A DNA stretch of 48,042 nt, taken from assembly GCA_031263025.1 (NCBI GenBank), contig JAISGO010000036.1, positions 1 to 48,042 on the forward strand, written 5' to 3'. This DNA is from Coriobacteriales bacterium (GTDB lineage: Bacteria > Actinomycetota > Coriobacteriia > Coriobacteriales > UBA8131). The notes beneath the pieces are model-generated. The model had not been told where the DNA came from. It made no database searches and saw only the letters and a program-made list of their open reading frames with translations. Below are positions 1 to 7,777 of the stretch, piece after piece; position 1 is the first letter of the stretch, and each line of letters begins with the position of its first letter. The translations under genes and the position numbers were made by a program.

Positions 1-699
<699 letters not shown>

Positions 700-823
700 C
701 GCTCTTATTGTGTATAATTTGTTTTCGCGTGCCTGCACGTATAGTTGCCCGTGCGCCATTTGCAACTTGAAAACCTATAGAATGTCCGAATTGCAGTATT
801 CGTATGAATGTTATGCGCAGGAT

Positions 824-922
824 ATCCTGCCTTAGGCAGAGGGATGTCTTTTTGAGCGAGGGGAGTTACCTTGCGGTATCGACCGAGCGAGGAAAGCATC
901 GCGATCCAGCATAAGGCAGAAT
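824..922. repeat. AGTTACC-core palindrome, copy A
   Basis: An imperfect 99-bp palindrome just upstream of tRNA-Thr(GGU). Outer arms pair CTGCCTTA (827-834) with TAAGGCAG (912-919); the arms continue with mismatches to the core AGTTACC-TTGC-GGTATCGA at 864-882. The core is shared with copies at 1231, 1319-1662, 20297, 21845, 34195, 36935 and 37034, whereas the outer arms are not. It encodes no plausible protein. Function unknown. Confidence 0.8.
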
Positions 923-931
923 AGACAAGCA
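922..931 (+). promoter_or_regulatory. Recurrent tRNA 5'-leader motif TAGACAAGCA
   Basis: The 10-mer TAGACAAGCA sits 6 nt before tRNA-Thr (922-931), 6 nt before tRNA-Tyr (1026-1035) and 5 nt before tRNA-Met (1661-1670). Variants occur at 1308 (no tRNA), before rplK near 4607 (TAGACAAACA) and at 34172. The constant spacing to mature tRNA 5' ends suggests a role in tRNA precursor processing or transcription, but no known box is recognised. Confidence 0.5.
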
Positions 932-937
932 GAACGT

Positions 938-1013
938 GCCTGTGTAGCTCAGTAGGTAGAGCACATCGTTGGTAACGATGAGGTCACCGGTTCAAATCCG
1001 GTCGCAGGCTCCA
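938..1013 (+). tRNA. tRNA-Thr (GGU anticodon)
   Basis: A complete 76-nt cloverleaf with encoded CCA. The acceptor stem pairs GCCTGTG with CGCAGGC; the D arm is GCTCAGTAGGTAGAGC; the anticodon stem is CATCG/CGATG around loop TTGGTAA, giving anticodon GGT; the T loop is TTCAAAT. It is followed directly by a run of T. The order tRNA-Thr, tRNA-Tyr, another tRNA, then tuf resembles the E. coli thrU-tyrU-glyT-thrT-tufB cluster. Confidence 0.97.
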
Positions 1014-1041
1014 TTTTTTTCAAGTTAGACAAGCAAAATAT

Positions 1042-1126
1042 GGGGGTGTGCCCGAGTGGTTAAAGGGGACGGGCTGTAAACCCGTTAGCTATGCTTACTA
1101 AGGTTCGAATCCTTACGCCCCCACCA
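1042..1126 (+). tRNA. tRNA-Tyr (GUA anticodon)
   Basis: An 85-nt class II tRNA with a long variable arm and encoded CCA. The acceptor stem pairs GGGGGTG with CGCCCCC; the anticodon stem ACGGG/CCCGT encloses CTGTAAA, giving anticodon GTA. It lies 28 nt after tRNA-Thr and is probably on the same precursor. Confidence 0.97.
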
Positions 1127-1230
1127 TTGAAGTTTGCCATGCAGTCTGAAAAACATCAGAGACTCAAGCAGTATTCCCAACCAGGTTAGTCCGGGTTGCG
1201 CCGGATATTTTGTTCCAGACAAGGAGACAA

Positions 1231-1280
1231 GATTTTTTGTGAAAGGAGTTACCTAGGCGGTAATGACTGAACAAAAAATC
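1231..1280. repeat. AGTTACC-core palindrome, copy B
   Basis: A 50-bp palindrome with perfect 10-bp arms GATTTTTTGT (1231-1240) and ACAAAAAATC (1271-1280) around the core AGTTACC-TAGGC-GGTAATGA (1247-1266). Flanking sequence on the left (GCCGGATATTTTGTTCCAGACA from 1199) resembles the left arms of the tandem units that follow, so this copy belongs to the same array region although its arms differ. Confidence 0.8.
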
Positions 1281-1318
1281 GCAGTCGACGCAGCATGGGA
1301 TGAAATAGACAAGCAAGG

Positions 1319-1662
1319 TTGCGTAGGATATTTTCGTTTAGACAAGAAGACAAGGAAAATCGCGCCGGGAGTTACCTTGCGGTATCGACCAAGCAATTTC
1401 CGCAGTGGCCTTGTATCGTGCAAGATAAGAAGTTATTGCGCAGGATATTTTCGTTTAGACAAGGAGACAAGGAAAATCGTGCCGGGAGTTACCTTGCGGT
1501 ATCGACCAAGCGATTTCCGCAGGGCCTTGTATCGTGCAAGATAAGAAGTTATTGCGCAGGATATTTTCGTTTAGACAAGGAGACAAGGAAAATCGCGCCG
1601 GGAGTTACCTTGTGGTATCGACCAAGCGATTTTCCGCAGTCGACGCAGTATAAACGAAAATA
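1319..1662. repeat. Tandem array of three AGTTACC-core palindrome units (period 116-117 bp)
   Basis: Three head-to-tail units start near 1319, 1432 and 1548. The shared GGATATTTTCG anchors are at 1326, 1443 and 1559, giving periods of 117 and 116. Each contains an inner stem-loop: GGAAAATCG with CAATTTCC (1354-1401), with CGATTTCC (1471-1518), and with CGATTTTCC (1587-1635). Only the last unit has a complete outer right arm: TATTTTCGTTTA (1562-1573) pairs perfectly with TAAACGAAAATA (1651-1662). The array fills most of the 549-base gap between tRNA-Tyr and tRNA-Met. Open frames across it (1263-1663) repeat the DNA unit and are not genes. Confidence 0.85.
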
Positions 1663-1675
1663 GACAAGCAAGAAT

Positions 1676-1752
1676 GGCGGTGTAGCTCAGTTGGTCAGAG
1701 CACACGGTTCATACCCGTGGCGTCATTGGTTCGAATCCAATCACCGCTACCA
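1676..1752 (+). tRNA. tRNA-Met (CAU), elongator type
   Basis: A 77-nt tRNA with encoded CCA. The acceptor pairs GGCGGTG with CACCGCT (a G-U closing pair); the anticodon stem CACGG/CCGTG holds TTCATAC, anticodon CAT. It lacks the three G-C pairs of an initiator anticodon stem and the C1-A72 mismatch, so it is an elongator Met tRNA; an Ile2 (lysidine) identity is less likely. It lies 86 nt before tuf, possibly cotranscribed. Confidence 0.92.
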
Positions 1753-1838
1753 AGTTCTACCACGGCCGCTACCTATTCGTTAGAATAGAGCTACAGCCTT
1801 TCATCTTTAGACCTTAATTATCTCATAGGAGGAAAACT

Positions 1839-3044
1839 ATGGCAGAAAAAGAACATTTCGACCGCAGTAAGCCGCATGTCAACATCGGCACCATCGGCCA
1901 CGTCGACCACGGTAAAACCACGTTGACGGCGGCCATCTCCAAGACCCTTTCGGAGAATGACGGCAGCCACGGCACCGCCACCGCCGACTACACTGCTTTC
2001 GAGGACATCGACAAGGCTCCCGAGGAGCGCGAGCGCGGTATCACCATCAGCATCGCCCACATCGAGTACCAGACCGACAAGCGTCATTACGCCCACGTTG
2101 ACTGCCCCGGCCATGCCGATTACGTCAAGAACATGATCACCGGTGCGGCCCAGATGGACGGCGCCATCTTGGTTATCGCCGCCACCGACGGCCCGATGGC
2201 CCAGACTCGCGAGCATATCCTGCTGGCCCGCCAGGTCGGCGTGCCCTACATCGTGGTCTTCCTCAACAAGTGCGATATGGTCGACGACGAGGAGCTACTC
2301 GAGTTGGTCGAGATGGAAGTGCGTGAGCTCTTGAGCTCCTATGACTTCCCGGGCGACGAGACCCCGATCATCCGTGGTTCGGCGCTTAAGGCCCTCGAGG
2401 GCGACAAGGATGCCCAGGACAAGATCTGGGACTTGATGGACACCATCGACGAGTACATCCCCACCCCCAAGCGCGACAACGAGAAGCCTTTCCTGATGGC
2501 GATTGAGGATATCTTCACCATCACCGGTCGCGGCACCGTGGCCACCGGACGTATCGAGCGCGGCGTGATCAAGGTCAATGACGAAGTTGAGATCGTCGGC
2601 ATCAAGGAGACCGAGAAAACGGTCTGCACCGGTGTCGAGATGTTCCGCAAGATCCTTGACGAGGGCGAGGCTGGCGATAACGTCGGCATCCTGCTGCGCG
2701 GTACCAAGCGCGAGGACATCATCCGCGGACAGGTGCTCTGTAAGCCCGGCAGCGTGACCCCGCATACCAAGTTCAAGGGCCAGGTCTACATCCTGACCAA
2801 GGACGAGGGCGGGCGCCACACCCCATTCTTCACCGGTTATCGTCCGCAGTTCTACTTCCGTACCACCGACGTCACTGGTGTGGTCGATCTGCCTGAGGGC
2901 ACCGAGATGGTGATGCCGGGCGAGAACGTCGAGATCACCGGCACCCTGATTCACCCGATTGCCATGGAAGAGGGCCTACGCTTCGCTATCCGTGAAGGCG
3001 GCCGCACCGTCGGCTCGGGCAAGGTTTCCGAGATCATCGAGTAA
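1839..3044 (+). CDS. tuf: Elongation factor Tu
   Basis: EF-Tu, the GTPase that delivers aminoacyl-tRNA to the ribosome. The 401 residues match family length. G1 is GHVDHGKT (20-27), switch I holds RGITI, G3 is DCPGHADY, G4 is NKCD and G5 is GSALKALEG. Domains 2 and 3 follow, ending [10 protein letters not shown]. The ATG is preceded by the strong ribosome binding site TAGGAGGAAAA. It lies between tRNA-Met and rpmG in the conserved tRNA-tuf-(rpmG)-secE-nusG order. Two long hairpins separate it from rpmG. This is the only tuf in the window. Confidence 0.98.
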   Translation: MAEKEHFDRSKPHVNIGTIGHVDHGKTTLTAAISKTLSENDGSHGTATADYTAFEDIDKAPEERERGITISIAHIEYQTDKRHYAHVDCPGHADYVKNMITGAAQMDGAILVIAATDGPMAQTREHILLARQVGVPYIVVFLNKCDMVDDEELLELVEMEVRELLSSYDFPGDETPIIRGSALKALEGDKDAQDKIWDLMDTIDEYIPTPKRDNEKPFLMAIEDIFTITGRGTVATGRIERGVIKVNDEVEIVGIKETEKTVCTGVEMFRKILDEGEAGDNVGILLRGTKREDIIRGQVLCKPGSVTPHTKFKGQVYILTKDEGGRHTPFFTGYRPQFYFRTTDVTGVVDLPEGTEMVMPGENVEITGTLIHPIAMEEGLRFAIREGGRTVGSGKVSEIIE

Positions 3045-3063
3045 AGGACATTCCATAGTCGAA

Positions 3064-3166
3064 GGGTTGTGTCGCAGGTTTGCTGCGGCACAACCCGGGC
3101 ACAGGATGAAAGTTTAGATGTGGCGAGCGTAATGCCACCCACGCGCTCGTCACATCTAAACTTTCA
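3064..3166 (+). other. Two consecutive long hairpins between tuf and rpmG
   Basis: The first hairpin (3064-3096) has a 14-bp stem GGGTTGTGTCGCAG/CTGCGGCACAACCC with a 5-nt loop. The second (3107-3166) has 23-nt arms, left TGAAAGTTTAGATGTGGCGA (continuing GCG) and right arm 3144-3166, pairing at 22 of 23 positions. In both stems the only non-Watson-Crick position is a G-U pair when read as plus-strand RNA (A-C on the other strand), which favours an RNA structure made from the tuf strand. No U-tract follows either, so they are better candidates for mRNA processing or stability than classical terminators. Confidence 0.75.
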
Positions 3167-3198
3167 GAAACTGTGGAGAGAGTAAGAGAGAAGAGAAG

Positions 3199-3348
3199 AT
3201 GCGCAACCAGGTTACTATGGCTTGCACCGAGTGCAAACGCCGTAACTATACCACCACCAAGAACAAACAGCTCCATCCGGATCGTTTGGAGTTCAAGAAG
3301 TATTGTCCTTGGTGCAATACCCATACCCTGCATAAGGAGACGAGATAG
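3199..3348 (+). CDS. rpmG: 50S ribosomal protein L33
   Basis: A 49-residue [23 protein letters not shown] onward, ending [11 protein letters not shown]. It matches L33 in length and in its two zinc-type cysteine pairs CTEC (9-12) and CPWC (36-39), the C+ form. The ATG follows the purine-rich AAGAGAAG. It lies 11 nt before tRNA-Trp in the usual rpmG-tRNA-Trp-secE-nusG arrangement. Confidence 0.97.
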   Translation: MRNQVTMACTECKRRNYTTTKNKQLHPDRLEFKKYCPWCNTHTLHKETR

Positions 3349-3358
3349 GGGAGAACAC

Positions 3359-3435
3359 AGGCCAGTAGCTCCAATTGGTAGAGCGGCGGTCTCCAAAACC
3401 GTTTGTTGGGGGTTCGAGTCCCTCCTGGCCTGCCA
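3359..3435 (+). tRNA. tRNA-Trp (CCA anticodon)
   Basis: A 77-nt tRNA with encoded 3' CCA. The acceptor stem AGGCCAG/CTGGCCT is fully paired; the anticodon stem GCGGT/ACCGT encloses CTCCAAA, giving anticodon CCA. It is embedded between rpmG (11 nt away) and secE (24 nt away), so it is probably excised from the rpmG-secE transcript. Confidence 0.97.
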
Positions 3436-3459
3436 ATTCTACTTAGCCCAAGATAAACT

Positions 3460-3882
3460 ATGGCACAGAAGAAACGTAGAAACAAACACAACAAGGCGAA
3501 TCCGAGCGACCAGGCCCAGGCCCAGCCGCAAGTCGGCGTTGCGCCCAAGTCCGCTGCGGCGGACAAGGAAGCGGTTAAGCCTAAACCAGCAGCTAAGCCT
3601 AAGGCGGACAAGAAAGCAAAACACCAGCCCTCTAAAGCTGAGCTGAAGGCAAAAGCTAAGCAAAAAGCCGAGAAGAAGCCCGGCATCTTCAGCCGGATCA
3701 TCAATTATTTCAAGGGCGTCAAGGGTGAGGTGATCCGTACTACTTGGCCGACCCGCCATGAGGTCTGGAATATGACCGTGATCGTGGTGGTAGCCCTGCT
3801 CTTCTTCGGTATCCTGATTTTCCTGCTCGACCAGCTGATGGTGGTCATCCTCAATTGGGCTAGTAGCCTGATGGGCTCTTAG
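3460..3882 (+). CDS. secE: Preprotein translocase subunit SecE
   Basis: SecE clamps and stabilises SecY in the protein-export channel. The 140 residues consist of a long Lys/Ala/Gln-rich cytoplasmic N-terminus (1-70), the conserved amphipathic segment GIFSRIINYFKGVKGEVIRT and TWPTRHEV, and one transmembrane helix (MTVIVVVALLFFGILIFLL). Single-helix SecE is typical of Gram-positives; the N-terminal extension makes it about twice the minimal length. There is little ribosome-binding sequence before the ATG. nusG follows after 13 nt. Confidence 0.95.
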   Translation: MAQKKRRNKHNKANPSDQAQAQPQVGVAPKSAAADKEAVKPKPAAKPKADKKAKHQPSKAELKAKAKQKAEKKPGIFSRIINYFKGVKGEVIRTTWPTRHEVWNMTVIVVVALLFFGILIFLLDQLMVVILNWASSLMGS

Positions 3883-3895
3883 GCAGTAGGGCAGC

Positions 3896-4426
3896 ATGGC
3901 AAAACACTGGTATATCGCACACACGTATTCAGGCTACGAGAACAAGGTCAAGAGCGCGATTGAGCATCTGGCCGATAATCTCGGTCTGGCCGATCAGATC
4001 CGTAAGGTTGAGATTCCCACTGAGTCGGTGGTGGAGATCAAAGACGGCGGTGAGCGTATCCAGAAGGAGGCCAAGGTCTTCCCTGGTTATGTGCTGATCA
4101 GGGCCGAGATGACCAATGAGGTTTGGCAGGCCATCCGTAATATCGATGGCGTCTCCGGCTTCGTCGGCGCTGGCGGTAAGCCTGCGCCCCTTACCCACGA
4201 ACAATACAACAAGATCGCCAAGAAGACCGACCGCAAGGCCCCGACCAAGACCTCGGTATCTTTCAAGGTGGGTCAAGTGGTTAAGGTCACCGACGGCCCC
4301 TTTGCGGAGTTCGATGCGACTATCTCCGAAGTCAACGCCGAGACTGGTAAGATCAAGGTTCTGGTCTCCATCTTCGGCCGCGAGACCCCGGTGGAGCTTA
4401 ACTTCTCCCAGATCGTGAAGGTTTGA
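3896..4426 (+). CDS. nusG: Transcription termination/antitermination factor NusG
   Basis: NusG binds RNA polymerase and links it to Rho or the ribosome. The 176 residues begin [18 protein letters not shown] (NGN domain with the VFPGYVLI signature near residue 62) and end with a KOW domain ([19 protein letters not shown]). The length and domain order are those of bacterial NusG. It is the third gene of the rpmG-secE-nusG group and is followed by a 206-nt spacer before rplK. Confidence 0.97.
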   Translation: MAKHWYIAHTYSGYENKVKSAIEHLADNLGLADQIRKVEIPTESVVEIKDGGERIQKEAKVFPGYVLIRAEMTNEVWQAIRNIDGVSGFVGAGGKPAPLTHEQYNKIAKKTDRKAPTKTSVSFKVGQVVKVTDGPFAEFDATISEVNAETGKIKVLVSIFGRETPVELNFSQIVKV

Positions 4427-4509
4427 AAACCCGCTATTTGGCCGCTTTCGACCTTGTCAAGCCCTCTATTATCCTAGAGTAGCTGCAAATCTTGTCAAGA
4501 CTGAGCCCG

Positions 4510-4541
4510 ACTCGAATATCGAGTTTTCGTTAAAATACAAT
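4510..4541 (+). promoter_or_regulatory. Possible weak terminator and -10 box upstream of rplK
   Basis: ACTCGA-ATA-TCGAGT (4510-4524) is a 6-bp hairpin followed by TTTCGTT, a weak terminator for nusG. A TACAAT box at 4536-4541 could be the -10 of an rplKA promoter, leaving a leader of about 85 nt. No good -35 is seen. The rest of the nusG-rplK gap holds nothing recognisable apart from a TAGACAAACA motif near 4607. Confidence 0.3.
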
Positions 4542-4632
4542 GAGTCATTTACGCCGCCCGGGCCAGCCTGCTCAGCTTGTCTGGGGCTTCTCGGCGTGAG
4601 AGATATAGACAAACAGAGTTAAGGAAAAGACA

Positions 4633-5169
4633 ATGGCAAAGAAGATCGATAGCACTGCCAAGTTGCAGATCGAAGCCGGTAAGGCCACTCCGGCACCGCC
4701 CGTTGGCTCCATTTTGGGTGCCAAGGGCGTTAATATCCAACAGTTCGTTCAACAGTTCAATGCGCAGACCGCTGACATGGGCAACGACATTATCCCGGTG
4801 GCCATCACCATCTATGAGGATAAGACCTTTGATTTCGTGCTCAAGACCCCGCCAGCCGCCTATCTGATCAAACAGGCGCTAGGCCTTGAGCATGGCTCTG
4901 GTGAGCCGCATATCGAGAAGGTCGGCCAGCTCAGCAAAGACCAGTTGCGTGAGATCGCCGAGAAGAAGATGCCCGACCTCAACGCCAACGACATCGAAGC
5001 TGCGATGAAGGTCGTACAGGGCACCGCTCGTTCGATGGGTGTCCGGGTCGAAGGTGTTGCGGACACCGGCACTTATCTGCAGAAGCGCAAGAACATCGTC
5101 GAGGAAACGCTGCCAGAGGCCGCTGCGGACGAGGCAGCCGAGGGCGAGGCCGAAGCCGCCGCTGCATAG
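4633..5169 (+). CDS. rplK: 50S ribosomal protein L11
   Basis: L11 forms the base of the ribosomal stalk where GTPase factors act. Residues 1-143 match the family ([20 protein letters not shown], then [15 protein letters not shown] and the C-terminal RNA-binding domain with [20 protein letters not shown]). A further 35 residues follow, ending in an acidic Ala/Glu tail ([17 protein letters not shown]), so the protein is 178 residues against about 141 usually. The ATG follows AAGGAAAAG. rplA lies downstream after a palindrome-containing spacer. Confidence 0.96.
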   Translation: MAKKIDSTAKLQIEAGKATPAPPVGSILGAKGVNIQQFVQQFNAQTADMGNDIIPVAITIYEDKTFDFVLKTPPAAYLIKQALGLEHGSGEPHIEKVGQLSKDQLREIAEKKMPDLNANDIEAAMKVVQGTARSMGVRVEGVADTGTYLQKRKNIVEETLPEAAADEAAEGEAEAAAA

Positions 5170-5176
5170 ATTTAAT

Positions 5177-5216
5177 GTATCAAAGGAGTGTATCAAATGA
5201 AACGTCCCTTTGATAC
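5177..5216. repeat. TATCAAAGG-family short palindrome in the rplK-rplA spacer
   Basis: Perfect 10-bp arms GTATCAAAGG (5177-5186) and CCTTTGATAC (5207-5216) enclose GTATCAAATGAAACG, a 15-mer that recurs at 14641-14655 inside the larger palindrome after nrdD. The two look like long and internally deleted forms of one element. In mRNA this would place a hairpin between the L11 and L1 coding regions. Confidence 0.65.
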
Positions 5217-5285
5217 GTCCAATAAGGAAAATCGTAGCAGGGCCCTTGACAGCCCGTTTAACTACAAGTTCGAAAGGAACCTACC

Positions 5286-5966
5286 ATGTCAAGATTGACC
5301 AAGAAGCAAAAAGCTTACGCTGAGAAGTGGGACAAGCATGCTTTCTATCCGGCGGAGCAGGCAGTCGCCTTGACCAAGGAGCTAGCCAGCGCCAAGTTCG
5401 ATGAGACCATTGAGGCCCATTTTCGTCTAGGTATCGACACCCGCCAAGCCGACCAGCAGATCCGCGGCTCGATTTCCCTGCCCAACGGCACCGGCAAGAC
5501 CGTGCGAGTGGCCGTCTTCGCAGAGGGCGCCGAGGCCGACGCCGCTATTGAGGCAGGCGCCGATCTGGTGGGCTCGGATGATCTGATCAGCCAGATCCAA
5601 GGTGGCATGCTCGACTTTGACGCTACTGTAGCCACGCCGGCGATGATGCCGAAGGTCGGTAAACTCGGTCGTATCCTCGGCACCCGTGGCCTGATGCCCA
5701 ATCCCAAATTGGGCACGGTGACCAATGAAGTCGCCAAGATCGTGGGTGAGCTCAAGGCTGGCCGGGTCGAGTATCGTGCAGACAAGTTCGGTATCTGCCA
5801 TGTGCCGATCGGCAAGGCCTCCTTCGAAACCGAACAGCTGCTTGGCAACTACACCGCCCTCTATGATGAGATCGTTCGGGTCAAGCCGGCTTCGGCTAAG
5901 GGGCGCTATATCAAGTCGATTGTGCTGGCTTCGACGATGGGCCCTGGCGTAGCGGTGGAAATTTAG
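5286..5966 (+). CDS. rplA: 50S ribosomal protein L1
   Basis: L1 binds 23S rRNA at the E-site stalk and in many bacteria also represses its own operon. The 226 residues include [15 protein letters not shown] at the start, the [19 protein letters not shown] segment, the signature [19 protein letters not shown], and the C-terminal [20 protein letters not shown]. The ATG follows GAAAGGAACC. Unlike the E. coli order, rplJL and rpoBC do not follow; the next gene (mtaB) is convergent. Confidence 0.97.
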   Translation: MSRLTKKQKAYAEKWDKHAFYPAEQAVALTKELASAKFDETIEAHFRLGIDTRQADQQIRGSISLPNGTGKTVRVAVFAEGAEADAAIEAGADLVGSDDLISQIQGGMLDFDATVATPAMMPKVGKLGRILGTRGLMPNPKLGTVTNEVAKIVGELKAGRVEYRADKFGICHVPIGKASFETEQLLGNYTALYDEIVRVKPASAKGRYIKSIVLASTMGPGVAVEI

Positions 5967-6000
5967 AGCAGGTCGCTCTTACGCAAGAAAAGCTCCAAGG

Positions 6001-6022
6001 GGGACAGCTTGCAAGCTGTCCC
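6001..6022. repeat. Perfect 22-bp palindrome with GGGACA/TGTCCC ends
   Basis: GGGACAGCTTG is followed directly by its exact reverse complement CAAGCTGTCCC. It lies between the convergent ends of rplA and mtaB. A second perfect palindrome with GGGGACA/TGTCCCC ends is at 21755-21784. Such ends resemble REP-type elements mobilised by REP-associated tyrosine transposases, but no transposase is in the window. Confidence 0.6.
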
Positions 6023-6066
6023 TGTGGGGGATTTAGGCTATCTAGCGGAAGCGAATGACAAAAAAG

Positions 6067-7248
6067 CTATAAAACCATCTCAATTAAATCGCCCGGGCGC
6101 GCCTGCCTGGGCGTTTTTATTTTATGGTAACTTTCGCTGGTGCCGAGGCCTGTCCTCTCAACGACAACGCGCTCGCGGTTGCCAGCGCGGCTGGCCAAAT
6201 CGGTAGCCCTAAGGTGCTGGCCTAAATTGCGCAGGGCCTGGGAGCGTGCGATTTTGACCGCTTCATCAACTTGATCGGGCATGTTGGCAGCAGGGGTGCC
6301 ACGCCTTGCTGAGTAGCGGAAGACATGGATCTTACTGAAAGCACAGGCTTGGCAAAGCTCAATGGTGTCAGCGAAATCGCTTTCGCTTTCGCCCGGCAGC
6401 CCGACGATGACATCGCTGGAAAGCGCGACCTTGGGAATACGGCTGCGGATACGCTTGACCAAAGTAAGGTAGAAATCCCGGTCATAGGGCCGAGACATGT
6501 TGTGCAAGATACGATCAGAGCCGCTCTGCAGGGGGATGTGCAGGTGGCGGCAGATCCGCCCGTCTGATTCTGCGATCAGATCAACCAAGTCTTGCTTAAG
6601 ATTAGTCGGCTCAATCGAGGAGAGGCGGATGCGTCCCCGTCCGAGCCTAGGTAAGCAGAGCCGAAGCAGTGCAGCGAGGTCGAGGTCGCCGTCTCGGTAG
6701 GCCCCCAAATCGATCCCGGTGAAGACGGTCTCGCCATCTGGCCAGTGGGAAAGCCCGTCTAAGACTTTTGCTACAGGTAGTGAACGGGCCCCGCCCCGGG
6801 CTTTGCGCACGATGCAATAGGCGCAGTCGTGCCCACAGCCATCTTGGATCTTGAGGTCGTGACGGACGCGGGCAGCAGGAGGGGGGAGCACTTCACTAAG
6901 TGTGCCTGGCTCCTGCTGTCCGCTTGCTTCGAAGGTAATTTGCCTCAGCTTCGCGCCGAGCGCTGCCTTGTCGCCGATGGACTCAAAGTCCGCGAAGTCT
7001 GCCGGATCGATGTTGACGGCGCAGCCGGTGACCATGATACGCGCCTTGGGGTTGTGGCGGCGAGCGTGGTGGGCGGCCTTGCGTGATTTGCGGGCTGCTT
7101 CAGAAGTGACCGTACAGGTATTGACCACGATCAAATCGGCGTCCGCGAGCCCGCCGCGCTCGAGCCCCTGCGCCTCTAAGAGCGCCTCGAGGTGGTCGCT
7201 TTCGGAGCGGTTGACCCGACAGCCCAAGTTGTAAACGTAGAACTTCAC
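6067..7248 (-). CDS. mtaB: tRNA (N6-threonylcarbamoyladenosine(37)-C2)-methylthiotransferase MtaB
   Basis: A radical-SAM methylthiotransferase. The N-terminal MTTase domain starts FYVYNLGCRVNRSESDH and has further Cys at NTCTVTS and TGCAVN, the second-cluster ligands; the radical-SAM motif is CGHDCAYC near residue 138; SSIEPTNLKQDL and LQSGSDRILHNMSRPY are typical. The LGCRVN form and overall length (393) fit MtaB, which modifies t6A37 of ANN-decoding tRNAs, better than MiaB, which is separately present at 28983. The start is GTG at 7248, with TATAAT on the minus strand at 7263-7258. Its 3' end contains the rplA terminator. Confidence 0.88.
   Translation of the reverse strand: MKFYVYNLGCRVNRSESDHLEALLEAQGLERGGLADADLIVVNTCTVTSEAARKSRKAAHHARRHNPKARIMVTGCAVNIDPADFADFESIGDKAALGAKLRQITFEASGQQEPGTLSEVLPPPAARVRHDLKIQDGCGHDCAYCIVRKARGGARSLPVAKVLDGLSHWPDGETVFTGIDLGAYRDGDLDLAALLRLCLPRLGRGRIRLSSIEPTNLKQDLVDLIAESDGRICRHLHIPLQSGSDRILHNMSRPYDRDFYLTLVKRIRSRIPKVALSSDVIVGLPGESESDFADTIELCQACAFSKIHVFRYSARRGTPAANMPDQVDEAVKIARSQALRNLGQHLRATDLASRAGNRERVVVERTGLGTSESYHKIKTPRQARPGDLIEMVL
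6090..6124 (+). terminator. Intrinsic terminator of the rplA transcript, inside the 3' end of mtaB
   Basis: CGCCCGGGC (6090-6098) pairs with GCCTGGGCG (6105-6113) with one G-U pair, followed by TTTTTATTTTA. It is a classical rho-independent terminator for rightward transcription from rplA, yet lies within the last codons of the convergent mtaB gene. Confidence 0.85.
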
Positions 7249-7257
7249 TATCGCAGG

Positions 7258-7333
7258 ATTATACCAGCATGCGTAGACGACGTTTTCACTGCTCCCTTTA
7301 GATGGCCCCGGATTTCCCCAAAAGCCTTATACT
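7258..7333. promoter_or_regulatory. Divergent -10 boxes for mtaB and ybeY
   Basis: On the minus strand TATAAT (7263-7258) lies 9 nt before the mtaB GTG at 7248. On the plus strand TATACT (7328-7333) lies 6 nt before the ybeY GTG at 7340. Both spacings put the expected transcription start at or within a few bases of the start codon. Clear -35 boxes are not visible. Confidence 0.5.
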
Positions 7334-7339
7334 GCAAGG

Positions 7340-7768
7340 GTGAATATATTGCTAGACAACCGCTCGAGTTGGCCCGACTTGACCTGCGACCTCTACCAAG
7401 AATGGGCGCGTCGGGTTCTTGTGGCCGAAAAGCAGGCGGACACGGTCGAACTTTCCATTTCCTTAGTGGACGAAGCGGAGATCCAAGCCCTGAACCAGCG
7501 CTGGCGTCAGATTGATGCGCCTACCGACGTGTTGTCTTTTGAATGCGATGCCCAGATGTTGGGGGACGTGGTTATCTGTCCGGCGGTGGCGGCACAGCAT
7601 GCGCGTGATTTCGATTCAAGTTTTCCCGCCGAGATGGGTTTGATGCTTACACACGGTATCCTACATTTGCTTGGTTATGACCATATCGAGGATGACCAGG
7701 CCGCCGTGATGGAGGCCCGTGAAAATGAGCTGCTAGGTCAATGCGGTATAATAAGCAGTTCCCGATGA
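7340..7768 (+). CDS. ybeY: Endoribonuclease YbeY (rRNA maturation factor)
   Basis: A zinc-dependent RNase family protein of 142 residues acting in 16S rRNA 3' maturation and ribosome quality control. The family motif is intact: THGILHLLGYDH (104-115) supplies the three His metal ligands, and TDVLSFE (62-68) is the second conserved stretch. GTG start; the purines CAAGGG touch the start codon, too close for a ribosome binding site, consistent with a leaderless message. The next gene starts 9 nt after its stop. Confidence 0.93.
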   Translation: MNILLDNRSSWPDLTCDLYQEWARRVLVAEKQADTVELSISLVDEAEIQALNQRWRQIDAPTDVLSFECDAQMLGDVVICPAVAAQHARDFDSSFPAEMGLMLTHGILHLLGYDHIEDDQAAVMEARENELLGQCGIISSSR

Positions 7769-7777
7769 GGAAGATCT

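Noticed and set aside
1319..1662. Possible CRISPR array
   Set aside because: Units of about 117 bp are repeated along their whole length without unique spacers, and no cas genes are present.
1263..1663. Two overlapping open frames (93 and 114 residues) with repeated FSFRQ/YFRLDK-type peptides
   Set aside because: They are translations of the tandem palindrome units; the peptide repeats mirror the DNA period and run over hairpin arms. No ribosome binding site or codon bias.
1676..1752. Initiator tRNA-fMet
   Set aside because: The anticodon stem is CACGG/CCGTG without three consecutive G-C pairs, and the first acceptor pair is G-U rather than a C-A mismatch.
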